From assembly GCA_904418845.1 (NCBI GenBank), contig CAJFQC010000003.1:53735-117734 (forward strand): a DNA stretch of 64,000 nucleotides, read 5' to 3'. Numbering within the stretch: position 1 is the first letter of the stretch; the number at the start of each line of letters is the position of its first letter. Origin of the DNA: an uncultured Ruminococcus sp. (lineage in GTDB: Bacteria > Bacillota > Clostridia > Lachnospirales > Lachnospiraceae). Shown here piece after piece: positions 9,332 through 18,364 of the stretch. The translations under genes and the position numbers were made by a program. The notes beneath the pieces were generated by a model. The model made no database searches. It saw only the letters and a program-made list of their open reading frames with translations, and was not told where the DNA came from.

Positions 9332-11098
9332 TTACATCCTTTCAGGCGCCTCAAATCCAAGCAGGTCGATGCATGTTTCAAGCACACGTTTTGCCAGCAT
9401 CAGCAGCGCTATGTAGCCCGACCTCTTCTGCCCGTCTTCCTCTGAGAGGATCTTTGTCTCGTGGTAAAACTTATTGAACTCATTGGCAAGCTCATAAATA
9501 TACGCGCACAGCTTATGAGGCGCTGTCTCTTCATAAACAGCCTCGAACACATCATTGAATTTCAACACCTGAAGCATCAGCGCTTTCTCATAGTTGTTTT
9601 CCGCCGGACGCATCATCAGGTTCTCCAGACTTCCGCCGTTCTCCTGATATTTTGCCAGGATCGATTTAATGCGCACGATTGTATAGAGAATATACGGGCC
9701 TGTATTTCCCTCAAAAGAAGTAAACCTGTCCACATCAAAAATATAATCCTTTGATGCCTGATTGGAAAGATCCCCGTACTTGACGGCAGCCAGTCCGACA
9801 ATCTGCGCCGTGCGCTCCGCCTCACCGTCTTCTACCGTCCGGTTATCCATAATCTTCTTATACATTTCCTCATTGATCTCGCGGATCAGATTTTCAAGGC
9901 GCATCACACCGCCCTCGCGGGTCTTGAATGGCTTTCCGTCCTTCCCGTTCATGGTACCGAATCCCAGAAACTGCAGATCCGTCTCAGGACGCACGATACC
10001 CGTCTTCTTTGCACAGCGGAACACTTGTGTAAAGTGCATCTCCTGACGCTTGTCCACCACATAGATAACCTCGTCCGGCCGATAATCCCGCTCACGTTCA
10101 ACCAGTGTGGCAAGATCTGTCGTATCATAAAGTGCGGCGCCGTCAGACTTCAGGATCATACAGGGCGGTACTTCTTTGTTGTCCGTCTCCTCCTGAACAT
10201 CTACCACAAGAGCGCCCTCGTCATAACGGGCAAATCCTTTGTCTTTTAACATCTGCACCATATCGGGAATGTATTTCTGCGCGTCGGCCTCACCTTTCCA
10301 AAGGTCGAATTCTACATTCAGCCTCTCATAATTCTTCTTAAGGTCTGTCACAGACACGTTCATAATATGATCCCATACCGCACGGTATCCGCGGTAACCA
10401 TTTTGAAGGAGATAAGTCGCATGCAATGCTTCTTCTCTGTACTCCTCATTTTCCTTTGCATACGCGCTTGCCGTCGGGTAAATCTCCTCCAGCTCCCCGA
10501 TGGTAAACGGCGCTTCCTTCGGATACTCTCCGTCAAAGTCCTCGTCAAAATACGGAAGCTCCGGCCGGCGCTTCTTAAGTTCTGTGATAATAAGTCCCAT
10601 CTGGTATCCCCAGTCACCGAGATGAATGTCTCCGATCACACGATTCCCTTTGAAACGCATAATACGCTTTACGCTCTCCCCGATAATCGCAGAGCGAAGA
10701 TGTCCGACGTGCAGCGGCTTCGCCACATTCGGTCCGCCGTAGTCGATCATGATCATCTTCGGGGAGCTTTCCTCCTCCACGCCCAGCTTCTCCTCTCCTG
10801 ACATCTCATTTAAGTAAGCCGCCACACACTGCGGGGCCAGTTTCAGATTGATAAAGCCCGGTTTTACCACATCTACCGACTCAAAATACTCGCTGTCCTG
10901 CAAATGAGCAGCCACACCTTCAGCGATCATGAAGGGAGCCTTCTGATATCTTTTTGCTCCCGCCATAGCTCCGTTGCACTGATACTCGCACAGATCCGGA
11001 CGGTTGGAGAGAGTCACCTTTGCCAGTTCCTCATCATATCCCGCCTTTACAAACGCATCTCTCATCTCTATTGTAATCAATTCCAACAATGTCTTCAC
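9332..11098 (-). CDS. argS: Arginyl-tRNA synthetase
   Basis: The 588-residue class I aminoacyl-tRNA synthetase charging tRNA(Arg). The HIGH-type signature is HVGHL at residues 130-134. The N-terminal Arg-S add-on domain precedes it, and the DALR-type anticodon-binding region forms the C-terminus. The start is a GTG (11096-11098). An AGGAG lies 12 bases upstream, longer than usual, but no better start is in frame. The gene is followed closely by the AlaX-type editing gene, an arrangement joining two translation-fidelity functions. Confidence 0.95.
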   Translation of the reverse strand: MKTLLELITIEMRDAFVKAGYDEELAKVTLSNRPDLCEYQCNGAMAGAKRYQKAPFMIAEGVAAHLQDSEYFESVDVVKPGFINLKLAPQCVAAYLNEMSGEEKLGVEEESSPKMIMIDYGGPNVAKPLHVGHLRSAIIGESVKRIMRFKGNRVIGDIHLGDWGYQMGLIITELKKRRPELPYFDEDFDGEYPKEAPFTIGELEEIYPTASAYAKENEEYREEALHATYLLQNGYRGYRAVWDHIMNVSVTDLKKNYERLNVEFDLWKGEADAQKYIPDMVQMLKDKGFARYDEGALVVDVQEETDNKEVPPCMILKSDGAALYDTTDLATLVERERDYRPDEVIYVVDKRQEMHFTQVFRCAKKTGIVRPETDLQFLGFGTMNGKDGKPFKTREGGVMRLENLIREINEEMYKKIMDNRTVEDGEAERTAQIVGLAAVKYGDLSNQASKDYIFDVDRFTSFEGNTGPYILYTIVRIKSILAKYQENGGSLENLMMRPAENNYEKALMLQVLKFNDVFEAVYEETAPHKLCAYIYELANEFNKFYHETKILSEEDGQKRSGYIALLMLAKRVLETCIDLLGFEAPERM

Positions 11099-11257
11099 TT
11101 AAATTCCACACTCCTCTTGACATATCACCAAATTGCTTTAACTCATATGAATGTTATTCTATCATGTATACGGCCGGAGAACAAGGTTTCGCCACCCTCT
11201 CTTTTCTATTCTTTCGTGAAGGTACGGGATATGACCCCGGACGGCTTGGAACGATTC

Positions 11258-12496
11258 TCAAAAATTTTTCTCGCTTTCCCCCCGCCTCAGTATATCGTAC
11301 ACATCCGCCGGCTCACTCAGCTCCACATACAGCACCTGCTTTGAGTGGGGAGCGCTCTCCTGCTCTCCTCCGTCCTCATTAAGAATACGCTTCACCTCTG
11401 CTTCCACATTCTCGCCGCCGGGCTTCATAATCTCGATGGTCTCTCCTACGGAGAATTTATTTCGCTGTTCAATACGGCACAATCCATCTTTTACCCCGCC
11501 CACAATGCCCAGATAAGTGTACTCTTTATTGTACGTATTGCTATCGTATATCTGGGTATTCTCATCCGGTTTTCCAAAAAAGAATCCCGTAGTAAACTGA
11601 CGGTACGTACAGTTGGATATCTGGTCAAGATACCACGGCATATTCTTGCGGTACAGCTCGGGGTCTTTCTGATAATCATCGATCGCCCTGCGGTAAGTGC
11701 GCGCTACGGTCGCCACATAGAGCGCTGTCTTCATGCGGCCCTCTATCTTCAGGCTGTCGATTCCCGCGTCGATGAGCTCTGGGATATGCCCGATCATACA
11801 CAGATCCTTGGAATTAAAGATATATGTTCCCCGCTCATTTTCATACACTGGCATATACTCACCCGGTCTTGTCTCCTCGACCACGGCATACTTCCACCGG
11901 CACGGGTGGGTGCATGCCCCGCGGTTGGCATCCCGGCCGGTAAAATAACTGCTCAGAAGGCAGCGTCCCGAATAAGAGATGCACATAGCGCCGTGTATGA
12001 ATGTCTCGATCTCCAGATCCTCCGGAATATTCCCCCTCAGTTCTTTGATCTCCTGTAATGACAGTTCTCTCGCAGACACCACCCGGCTCGCGCCCTGCTT
12101 GTACCAAAAATTATACGTCCCGTAATTCGTATTGTTTGCCTGCGTACTGATATGGCGTTCGATCTCCGGGCAGATCTCCTTGGCGATCTCAAACACCCCG
12201 GGATCTGCGATGATGAGCGCATCAGGTTTAATCTCTTTTAGCTCTTTAAAATACTCCCGCACGCCGCCAAGGTCATCATTATGCGCCAGGATATTTGCCG
12301 TCACATACACTTTCACGTCATGGTCATGTGCAAATGCGATTCCTTCTTCCATCTCTTCCAGGGAAAAGTTCTTCGCCTTTGCCCGCAGCCCGAAAGCCTC
12401 GCCGCCGATATACACAGCGTCCGCCCCGAAAATGACCGCTGTTTTCAACACTTCTAAACTGCTGGCGGGAACCAGTAATTCAGGATGTCTGCTCAT
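11258..12496 (-). CDS. Peptidase U32-family tRNA hydroxylation protein (TrhP-type)
   Basis: A 412-residue U32 family protein. The signature region around residues 167-202 is present, with the cysteines of GAMCISYSGRC and GACTHPC that hold an iron-sulfur cluster in characterised homologues. In Bacillus subtilis the homologues next to yrrM (trhP1/trhP2) hydroxylate wobble U34 to ho5U, which TrmR then methylates. The ATGA overlap (12493-12496) with the upstream methyltransferase makes the same pathway likely here. Only one TrhP-like gene is visible. Older annotations call this family collagenase or protease, which is probably misleading. Confidence 0.85.
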   Translation of the reverse strand: MSRHPELLVPASSLEVLKTAVIFGADAVYIGGEAFGLRAKAKNFSLEEMEEGIAFAHDHDVKVYVTANILAHNDDLGGVREYFKELKEIKPDALIIADPGVFEIAKEICPEIERHISTQANNTNYGTYNFWYKQGASRVVSARELSLQEIKELRGNIPEDLEIETFIHGAMCISYSGRCLLSSYFTGRDANRGACTHPCRWKYAVVEETRPGEYMPVYENERGTYIFNSKDLCMIGHIPELIDAGIDSLKIEGRMKTALYVATVARTYRRAIDDYQKDPELYRKNMPWYLDQISNCTYRQFTTGFFFGKPDENTQIYDSNTYNKEYTYLGIVGGVKDGLCRIEQRNKFSVGETIEIMKPGGENVEAEVKRILNEDGGEQESAPHSKQVLYVELSEPADVYDILRRGESEKNF

Positions 12497-13146
12497 AATT
12501 TCTTTCCTTTCTTCACACTCACAGCCACTCCGTCACCCAGCGGGATGATAGACGTTGTAAGTTCCTCGTTATGTTTCAGTTCGTACAGGTAATCCCGCAT
12601 CCGGGCATGGATCGTCCGGTTGCGCCTCTCCACTGCGAAACGGGACCGGATCACATCTCCATCCTGCATCACATTGTCCGAGACAAGGACGCCGCCTTTG
12701 TTCAGCAGGCGCATCGCATCCGAAAGATAGTGGATATACTGTCCCTTAGCCGCATCCATAAAAATAAAGTCATAATATCCTTCCAATGTTTTCATCACCT
12801 CAGCGGCATCCCCTTCGATGAGGGTAATCTGCTCTTCTTTCCCTGCTCTGCGAAAATTCTCCCGCGCAACAGGTATCCGTTTCTCATAATTTTCTATAGT
12901 AGTGATATGACAGTCACAGGATACAGATTCACTCATGAGCAGCGCGGAAAATCCCACCGCAGTCCCCACTTCAAGAATCCGTTTAGGATTTTGTATTGTC
13001 AAAAGCACCTTTAGAAAGCTCTGCATTTCCCTGCGTATGATAGGAACATCCGCCGAGCGCGCCTCTGCCTCGATAGTCTCCAGAAGCTCGCTGTTCTTCG
13101 TATCCAATGAATTGATAAAGGTGATAATCCGCTCGTCTACGATCAT
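12493..13146 (-). CDS. trmR: tRNA 5-hydroxyuridine methyltransferase-type O-methyltransferase
   Basis: A 217-residue SAM-dependent O-methyltransferase of the YrrM/TrmR group, which methylates 5-hydroxyuridine at tRNA position 34 to mo5U. The SAM motif ILEVGTAVGFSAL and the metal-binding DAAKGQY region are visible. The ATG at 13144-13146 is preferred to one nine codons upstream because GGAGAG lies 8 bases before it and the longer start would run into a hairpin. It overlaps the U32 gene by 4 bases. The specific role is inferred from family and neighbour. Confidence 0.85.
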   Translation of the reverse strand: MIVDERIITFINSLDTKNSELLETIEAEARSADVPIIRREMQSFLKVLLTIQNPKRILEVGTAVGFSALLMSESVSCDCHITTIENYEKRIPVARENFRRAGKEEQITLIEGDAAEVMKTLEGYYDFIFMDAAKGQYIHYLSDAMRLLNKGGVLVSDNVMQDGDVIRSRFAVERRNRTIHARMRDYLYELKHNEELTTSIIPLGDGVAVSVKKGKKL

Positions 13147-13171
13147 GTCCGGTACTCTCCATTTCATATCC

Positions 13172-13214
13172 AATGCCGATGCACAAGCGGTTTCCCCGCT
13201 CGTACACCGGCATT
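13172..13214 (-). other. Imperfect hairpin between rnj and trmR
   Basis: About 20 bases on each side pair, with a few mismatches (outer AATGCCG/CGGCATT, inner AGCGG/CCGCT, loop about GGAAA on the minus strand). No T tract follows, so it is not a standard terminator. It could be an RNA processing or stability element between the two genes. Confidence 0.5.
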
Positions 13215-13240
13215 ATCATTTTCACTGTTTCTTATTACTG

Positions 13241-14911
13241 TTATACATCCACATCCATGATGATCGGGATAACCATAGGTTTTCTCTTTGTCTTCTTCCA
13301 GATATAGTCATTCATCGCGTCACGGATCACAAGCTTGATCTTGTTCCAGTCTGTGTGGCGACCGCCGAGACATCTGTCAAGCGCGTCGGAAACCGCCCGT
13401 CTGGCGTCTTCCATCAGTTGTTCGGACTCCCTTACATAGACAAATCCACGGGATACGATATCCGGGCCTGCGAGCAGACGGTTCGTCCTTCTCTCTAAGG
13501 TAAGCACCACAATGATGATGCCGTCCTCAGCCAGATGCTGTCTGTCACGAAGTACGATATTCCCCACATCGCCCACGCCGAGGCCATCCACAAGAACCGC
13601 CCCTGTGTGCACCTTGTCCACAACCTTTGCCGACTCATCGTCCAGCTCCAGCACATCGCCGGACTGAATGATAAAGATATTGTTCTTCGGAATTCCCAGA
13701 GACTTTGCGATCTCCGCGTTTGCTTTTAAGTGACGGTACTCCCCGTGCACCGGGACAGCATATTTTGGTTTTACAAGGGAGTAGATCAGTTTCAGCTCCT
13801 CCTGGCAGGCATGGCCTGATACATGGGTGTCCTGGAAGATCACTTCCGCGCCCTTGGAGGACAGCTCATTGATCACGCGGGAAACTGATTTCTCATTTCC
13901 CGGAATCGGGTTGGAACTGAAAATGATCGTATCGTTGGGCTGGATCGTTACTTTGCGGTGCACATCCGCCGCCATCCTTGAAAGAGCCGCCATGGATTCG
14001 CCCTGGCTTCCCGTTGTAATGAGCACCATTTTCTCCGGCGGATAGTTCTTCATCTCATCAATCTCGATCAATGTGTTCTCCGGTACGTGCAGATAGCCAA
14101 GCTCCGACGCCGTGGAAATGATATTTACCATACTGCGTCCTTCCACGACAACCCTTCTGCCGTACTTGTACGCAGAGTTGATGATCTGCTGCACACGATC
14201 CACATTGGACGCAAATGTAGCGATGATCAGCCTTGTATTCTGATGCTCCGCAAAAATATGATCGAACGTGATGCCTACCGTACGCTCAGACTGTGTAAAT
14301 CCCCGGCGCTCCGCATTAGTGCTGTCTGACATAAGGGCGAGCACTCCCTTTTTCCCAATCTCTGCAAATCTCTGCAAGTCAATCGTGTCTCCGAACACCG
14401 GTGTATAATCTACTTTAAAGTCTCCTGTATGGACAACAACTCCCGCCGGGGAATAGATCGCCAGAGCAGAGGCATCCTGGATACTGTGGTTCGTCTTGAT
14501 AAATTCGATGCGGAATTTTCCCAGATTAATGGACTGTCCGTGCTGCACAACTTTTCGCTTCGTGCTGCGCAGCAGATTGTGTTCTTTTAATTTATTCTCA
14601 ATGATGCCCATAGTGAGCTTTGTCGTATAGACCGGAAGATTAATCTCTTTTAACACGTACGGCAGCGCGCCGATATGGTCCTCGTGACCGTGGGTGATAA
14701 CGAATCCTTTCACCTTGGATGCATTGTCCTTTAAATAAGACACATCCGGAATCACAAGATCAATCCCGAACATATCATCCTCCGGGAAGGCAAGTCCGCA
14801 GTCCACAACAACAATACTGTCCTCGTACTCAAAGGCAGTAATGTTCATTCCGATCTGCTCCAAACCGCCCAGCGGTATGATACGCAGCTTTCCTTTTTTC
14901 TCTTTTTTCAA
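13241..14911 (-). CDS. rnj: Ribonuclease J
   Basis: A 556-residue metallo-beta-lactamase/beta-CASP ribonuclease, with 5'-to-3' exo- and endonuclease activity in mRNA turnover and rRNA maturation of Gram-positives. The zinc motif HGHEDH is at residues 74-79, the beta-CASP domain is in the middle, and HVSGHA lies further on. The start is TTG (14909-14911) with GGAGGT 9 bases upstream. An upstream fur gene 16 bases away and the downstream trmR suggest one transcript. RNase J1 and J2 cannot be told apart here. Confidence 0.93.
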   Translation of the reverse strand: MKKEKKGKLRIIPLGGLEQIGMNITAFEYEDSIVVVDCGLAFPEDDMFGIDLVIPDVSYLKDNASKVKGFVITHGHEDHIGALPYVLKEINLPVYTTKLTMGIIENKLKEHNLLRSTKRKVVQHGQSINLGKFRIEFIKTNHSIQDASALAIYSPAGVVVHTGDFKVDYTPVFGDTIDLQRFAEIGKKGVLALMSDSTNAERRGFTQSERTVGITFDHIFAEHQNTRLIIATFASNVDRVQQIINSAYKYGRRVVVEGRSMVNIISTASELGYLHVPENTLIEIDEMKNYPPEKMVLITTGSQGESMAALSRMAADVHRKVTIQPNDTIIFSSNPIPGNEKSVSRVINELSSKGAEVIFQDTHVSGHACQEELKLIYSLVKPKYAVPVHGEYRHLKANAEIAKSLGIPKNNIFIIQSGDVLELDDESAKVVDKVHTGAVLVDGLGVGDVGNIVLRDRQHLAEDGIIIVVLTLERRTNRLLAGPDIVSRGFVYVRESEQLMEDARRAVSDALDRCLGGRHTDWNKIKLVIRDAMNDYIWKKTKRKPMVIPIIMDVDV

Positions 14912-14927
14912 AAAATAAACACCTCCG

Positions 14928-15389
14928 TTATTTTGTTTTTTTCATACATTCTCTGCAGAGGCCGTAGAACTTCAGCTCATGGTCAAGCACATGGAATCCG
15001 GCAGAATCTTCAATGTAGTGTTCCAAATCCTCCAGAAGATCCGCATCAAAAGGAATCACCTTGCCGCATTCTTTGCATATAAGGTGATGATGATTGTGCT
15101 TTGATCCGCTGCCAAGCAGATGTCCGATCTCATATCTCACACACCCGTCGTCCAGATTGACCCGGTCTACAAGCTGGATATCCCAGAGAAGCTGAAGCGT
15201 ACGGTACACCGTCGCCAGCCCGATCTCCGGATAATCTTCCGCTACCAGCTCATAGATATCCTCCGCCGTCATATGCCTTCCGCCATTCTGCTCCAGCACG
15301 GAAAGAATGAGCAGACGCTGCTGCGTGACTTTCAATCCTTTTTCTCTCAGCTTTTCCTTGAGCAGTTTCTCTGTATTCTTCTGTTCCAT
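14928..15389 (-). CDS. Fur-family metal-dependent transcriptional regulator
   Basis: A 153-residue Fur superfamily repressor. It has an N-terminal winged helix (LKVTQQRLLILSVL, ATVYRTL), a His-rich HNHHHLIC segment, and two CxxC pairs (C105/C108 and C145/C148) for the structural zinc. Whether it senses iron (Fur), peroxide (PerR) or zinc (Zur) cannot be read off safely. The gene sits between DUF1292 and rnj in an order common in Lachnospiraceae. A Fur-like box lies in front of pflB at 43.6 kb and is a possible target. Confidence 0.9.
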   Translation of the reverse strand: MEQKNTEKLLKEKLREKGLKVTQQRLLILSVLEQNGGRHMTAEDIYELVAEDYPEIGLATVYRTLQLLWDIQLVDRVNLDDGCVRYEIGHLLGSGSKHNHHHLICKECGKVIPFDADLLEDLEHYIEDSAGFHVLDHELKFYGLCRECMKKTK

Positions 15390-15439
15390 GCGTGTTCTCT
15401 CGTCCCTTGCAGTAATAGATCTTTTCAGCTTTCAGACTG

Positions 15440-15700
15440 TTACATCTCTATGCTCACGTCCTCTAACAGCTCCTCAAACACCTTTGATACTGCCAGAAGT
15501 TCCGTCTCGTCCTCAACAATCTCATAGACACTGTCTCCCGGCTTCGGCTCTTTCGTCTCTTTAAGGATCAGACACTCTGCGTCTTCCTCCTCAGAATCTG
15601 TAACGAGTATGTACGCACTTCCGTTGATCCTCGTCTCCTCAAGAACGAAAAATTCGTCTCCGCCGCTGCCGTCCGCGAAAGTAAACCTTATTTTTTCCAT
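15440..15700 (-). CDS. DUF1292 family protein
   Basis: An 86-residue acidic protein (many Glu/Asp) that fits the DUF1292/YrzB family by length, by the FxxxDGSGxxxEFFVLEET-like start and by its position between ruvX and fur, which is conserved in Firmicutes. The function is unknown. It probably belongs to the ireB-ruvX operon. Confidence 0.85.
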   Translation of the reverse strand: MEKIRFTFADGSGGDEFFVLEETRINGSAYILVTDSEEEDAECLILKETKEPKPGDSVYEIVEDETELLAVSKVFEELLEDVSIEM

Positions 15701-15737
15701 TTATAAGCCCCTTATGCTAAAACTTGATACTCCTGTT

Positions 15738-16190
15738 TCACATCTGAGAGTCTGTGTTTTCCGCCCGCCTCATATGCATGAGATCCAGATATCCCTGAAG
15801 GATGAATACTGCCGCGATCTGATCGATATGTTTCTTTCGATTTTCCCGCCTGACATTGCTCTCAATCAAAGTGCGCTCCGCCTCCACTGTCGTCAGGCGC
15901 TCGTCCCACATAACGATCTCAAGCCCTGTCCGTCTGTGAAGCATATCTCTGAATTCCAAAGACTTTTCCGCACGCTCCCCGATATCATTGTTCATATGCT
16001 TCGGAAAACCAAGTATGATCTTTCCTACATCATACTGCGCAATCAGCTCCTCAATGCGCGCGCAGGTTTTTCTCAGTTTGTTCTCCTCTTTCCGCCCGAT
16101 CGTCTCAATCGCCTGGGCGGTAAGCCCCAATGGGTCACTGATCGCCACTCCGACGGTCTTGGTCCCATAGTCAAGTCCCATGATCCTCAT
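15738..16190 (-). CDS. ruvX: Putative pre-16S rRNA nuclease / Holliday junction resolvase-like RuvX (YqgF)
   Basis: A 150-residue RNase H-fold protein. It begins [19 protein letters not shown], with the catalytic aspartate in the first strand, and carries DERLTT near residue 96, typical of YqgF. YqgF is needed for 16S rRNA 5'-end maturation in E. coli. It starts 6 bases after the ireB stop codon, with which it is usually paired. Confidence 0.92.
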   Translation of the reverse strand: MRIMGLDYGTKTVGVAISDPLGLTAQAIETIGRKEENKLRKTCARIEELIAQYDVGKIILGFPKHMNNDIGERAEKSLEFRDMLHRRTGLEIVMWDERLTTVEAERTLIESNVRRENRKKHIDQIAAVFILQGYLDLMHMRRAENTDSQM

Positions 16191-16196
16191 AATTGA

Positions 16197-16460
16197 TTAT
16201 TCCCAAGAATTATGTTCGATATACGCTTTTAAGAGCTCCTCTACGAGCTCATCTCTCTCCACTTTCATCACAAGGCTTCTCGCCCCGTTGTAGCTGGTGA
16301 TATATGTAGGATCTCCGGACATAATATATCCAACAATCTGGTTGACCGGATTATATCCCTTTTCCTTCAGAGCTTTGAATACGATCTCAAGAATATCCCT
16401 TGCCGAGATCTGCGGTCCTGGCTCTACCTGAAAGAATTGTGTGTTGCCTAAATCACTCAT
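16197..16460 (-). CDS. ireB: IreB family regulatory phosphoprotein
   Basis: An 87-residue DUF965/IreB protein. In Enterococcus, IreB is a substrate of the IreK Ser/Thr kinase and affects intrinsic cephalosporin resistance. The conserved segment [20 protein letters not shown] is clear. The ATG at 16458-16460 was chosen because GGAGGAG lies about 9 bases upstream and the homologous core starts immediately; the longer open frame has no support. It heads the ireB-ruvX-DUF1292-fur series. Confidence 0.92.
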   Translation of the reverse strand: MSDLGNTQFFQVEPGPQISARDILEIVFKALKEKGYNPVNQIVGYIMSGDPTYITSYNGARSLVMKVERDELVEELLKAYIEHNSWE

Positions 16461-16623
16461 CCTGATGCTCCTCCTTTTATATAATCTTATGTTCCATACA
16501 GCTTTATGTTTCAGCCGCATGCCGCCGCCCATAAAACGCAGCAGGCAGCACGGTAAACTGTGTATTATCTCCGGGAAAACCCAGAATCCCTATTTACAAT
16601 TCTAATATAATACTATTTAAAAT

Positions 16624-17907
16624 TCAATGTATAATTTGTGAATCGTTTTCAATTTGAAGGTTTACGATACAATTCTTCAGATTTTCCTTTTTTTCTAGTG
16701 CAATTTTAATATACTCTTTCGTGTATCCCGTCTGAACGGTCCTTCCTCCGATGACAGCATCTTCCTCTATAAGTACCTCCACTTCCTTTCCGATGAAGGA
16801 AGCCTCGTATGCTTTCTGTTTGCGCTCATTCAGTTCAAGCATGACCGCGCTTCTGGCCGCTTTCACCTGCTCGTCCACCTGATCCAGCATCACAGCGGCC
16901 TTTGTGCCCGCCCGTTTGGAATATTTAAAAATATGCGTCTCATAAAACCCCACCTTGTCCACAAAGGCGAGGGACTGTTCAAACTCTTCCTCTGTCTCCC
17001 CCGGAAATCCAACGATCACATCTGTTGTCAGCGCAGGATTGTTAAAATATTTCCTGAGGAGCACGCATTTTTCATAATATTCGACGCTCGTATATCTACG
17101 GTTCATTCTTTTTAAAGTAGCGTTGCATCCACTCTGGAGGGATAAGTGGAAATGAGGGCAGAATTTCGGCATGGAAGCGAGTTTTTTTGCAAAGCCCTCT
17201 GTGACGATTCCCGGTTCCAATGAGCCGAGCCGGATCCGCATGATACCATCGATCTCATGGACAGCGCGTATCAATTCAAGAAGATGCCTCTCCCCGTCAA
17301 AATCAATGCCGTATGAACTTAAGTGGATGCCTGTAAGCACCACTTCCCGATATCCATTCTCTGCAAGGCCCTTAACTTCCGCCACAACATCTTTAAGTTC
17401 TCTGCTGCGCACACGTCCTCTGGCATAAGGGATGATACAATAAGTACAGAACTGGTTGCAGCCGTCCTGTACTTTGATATAGGCACGGGTATGCTCGCCG
17501 GTTCTCGTAAGCCCAAGGGATTCGTACTCCCGCGTTCCTCCAATATCTTCCATCTCAATAAGACGGTCCTTTTTATATTCTTCAAGTATCCGTACAAGAT
17601 CTTTCTTGTGGTTATTTCCTATAACAATATCAATGCATGGATCGGTATCCTTTCCTTTCTGTGCCTGGACATAGCACCCTGCCGCCACAACGACCGCCTC
17701 CGGGTTCATCTTCCTCGCTCGGTGGAGCATCTGCCGGGATTTCCGGTCCGCGATATTTGTGACGGTACATGTGTTGATCACATAAACATCTGCTCCCTCT
17801 TTGAAGGGAACAATCTCATATCCTGCCTTTTCAAGCATCTCCTGCATTGCTTCGGTTTCATATGCATTTACTTTACATCCAAGATTATGGAACGCCGCTT
17901 TTTTCAT
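16624..17907 (-). CDS. mtaB: tRNA (N6-L-threonylcarbamoyladenosine(37)-C(2))-methylthiotransferase
   Basis: A 427-residue radical-SAM methylthiotransferase converting t6A37 to ms2t6A37 in ANN-decoding tRNAs. The UPF0004 domain has the three cysteines for the auxiliary cluster (C11, C47, C78). The radical-SAM motif is CNQFCTYC (C150, C154, C157), and a TRAM-like domain ends the protein. It is divergent from the HPr-like gene. Confidence 0.93.
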   Translation of the reverse strand: MKKAAFHNLGCKVNAYETEAMQEMLEKAGYEIVPFKEGADVYVINTCTVTNIADRKSRQMLHRARKMNPEAVVVAAGCYVQAQKGKDTDPCIDIVIGNNHKKDLVRILEEYKKDRLIEMEDIGGTREYESLGLTRTGEHTRAYIKVQDGCNQFCTYCIIPYARGRVRSRELKDVVAEVKGLAENGYREVVLTGIHLSSYGIDFDGERHLLELIRAVHEIDGIMRIRLGSLEPGIVTEGFAKKLASMPKFCPHFHLSLQSGCNATLKRMNRRYTSVEYYEKCVLLRKYFNNPALTTDVIVGFPGETEEEFEQSLAFVDKVGFYETHIFKYSKRAGTKAAVMLDQVDEQVKAARSAVMLELNERKQKAYEASFIGKEVEVLIEEDAVIGGRTVQTGYTKEYIKIALEKKENLKNCIVNLQIENDSQIIH

Positions 17908-17950
17908 ACTGATTTTTACCTCTTCTACCGCTTTTTTCCTCTATTGTTTC

Positions 17951-17979
17951 TTGACTTTTGCCATATCTTCCCGTAAAAT
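17951..17979 (+). promoter_or_regulatory. Promoter of the HPr-like gene
   Basis: -35 TTGACT (17951-17956) and -10 TAAAAT (17974-17979) with a 17-base spacer, 65 bases before the ATG. Confidence 0.6.
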
Positions 17980-18043
17980 GTATATGAGGTCATGAGACCT
18001 TACTTTATACTTTATTGCATGATTCAAGGAGGGCTTTTTTAAA

Positions 18044-18277
18044 ATGAAAACAGTACAGATTTCATTAAACTCAATCGACAAAGTAAAATCTTTTGTAAAT
18101 GAAATTACAAAGTATGACAATGACTTCGATTTAGTGTCCGGAAGATATGTTATAGATGCCAAATCCATCATGGGAATCTTCAGTCTCGATCTTTCCAAGC
18201 CGATCGATCTGAATATCCATGCAGACGGCAATATTGATGATATTCTTTCAGCACTGGATTCTTACATCATCAAATAA
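18044..18277 (+). CDS. HPr-like protein lacking the active-site histidine
   Basis: A 77-residue protein that aligns over its length with phosphocarrier HPr. The KSIMGIFSLDL segment, which in HPr holds regulatory Ser46, is conserved. The GLHARPA segment with His15 is absent: the corresponding region reads LNSIDKVKSF. It therefore should not accept phosphate from enzyme I, and may act as a regulatory HPr variant like Crh if the serine is phosphorylated. It is a single-gene unit with its own promoter, an AAGGAGG site and a terminator. The regulatory role is inference. Confidence 0.8.
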   Translation: MKTVQISLNSIDKVKSFVNEITKYDNDFDLVSGRYVIDAKSIMGIFSLDLSKPIDLNIHADGNIDDILSALDSYIIK

Positions 18278-18303
18278 TAGCCAATAAAGACCTTACTTAA
18301 TCA

Positions 18304-18340
18304 GGGAGCTGTCTCAATATGAGGTAGCTCCCTTTGCTTT
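18304..18340 (+). terminator. Terminator after the HPr-like gene
   Basis: GGGAGCT (18304-18310) pairs with AGCTCCC (18326-18332), with inner CTCA/GAG pairing, followed by TTTGCTTT. The minus strand offers only a weak T tract, so it serves mainly the plus strand. Confidence 0.8.
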
Positions 18341-18364
18341 ACAGTTCAGCCAATCAGCATAGAC

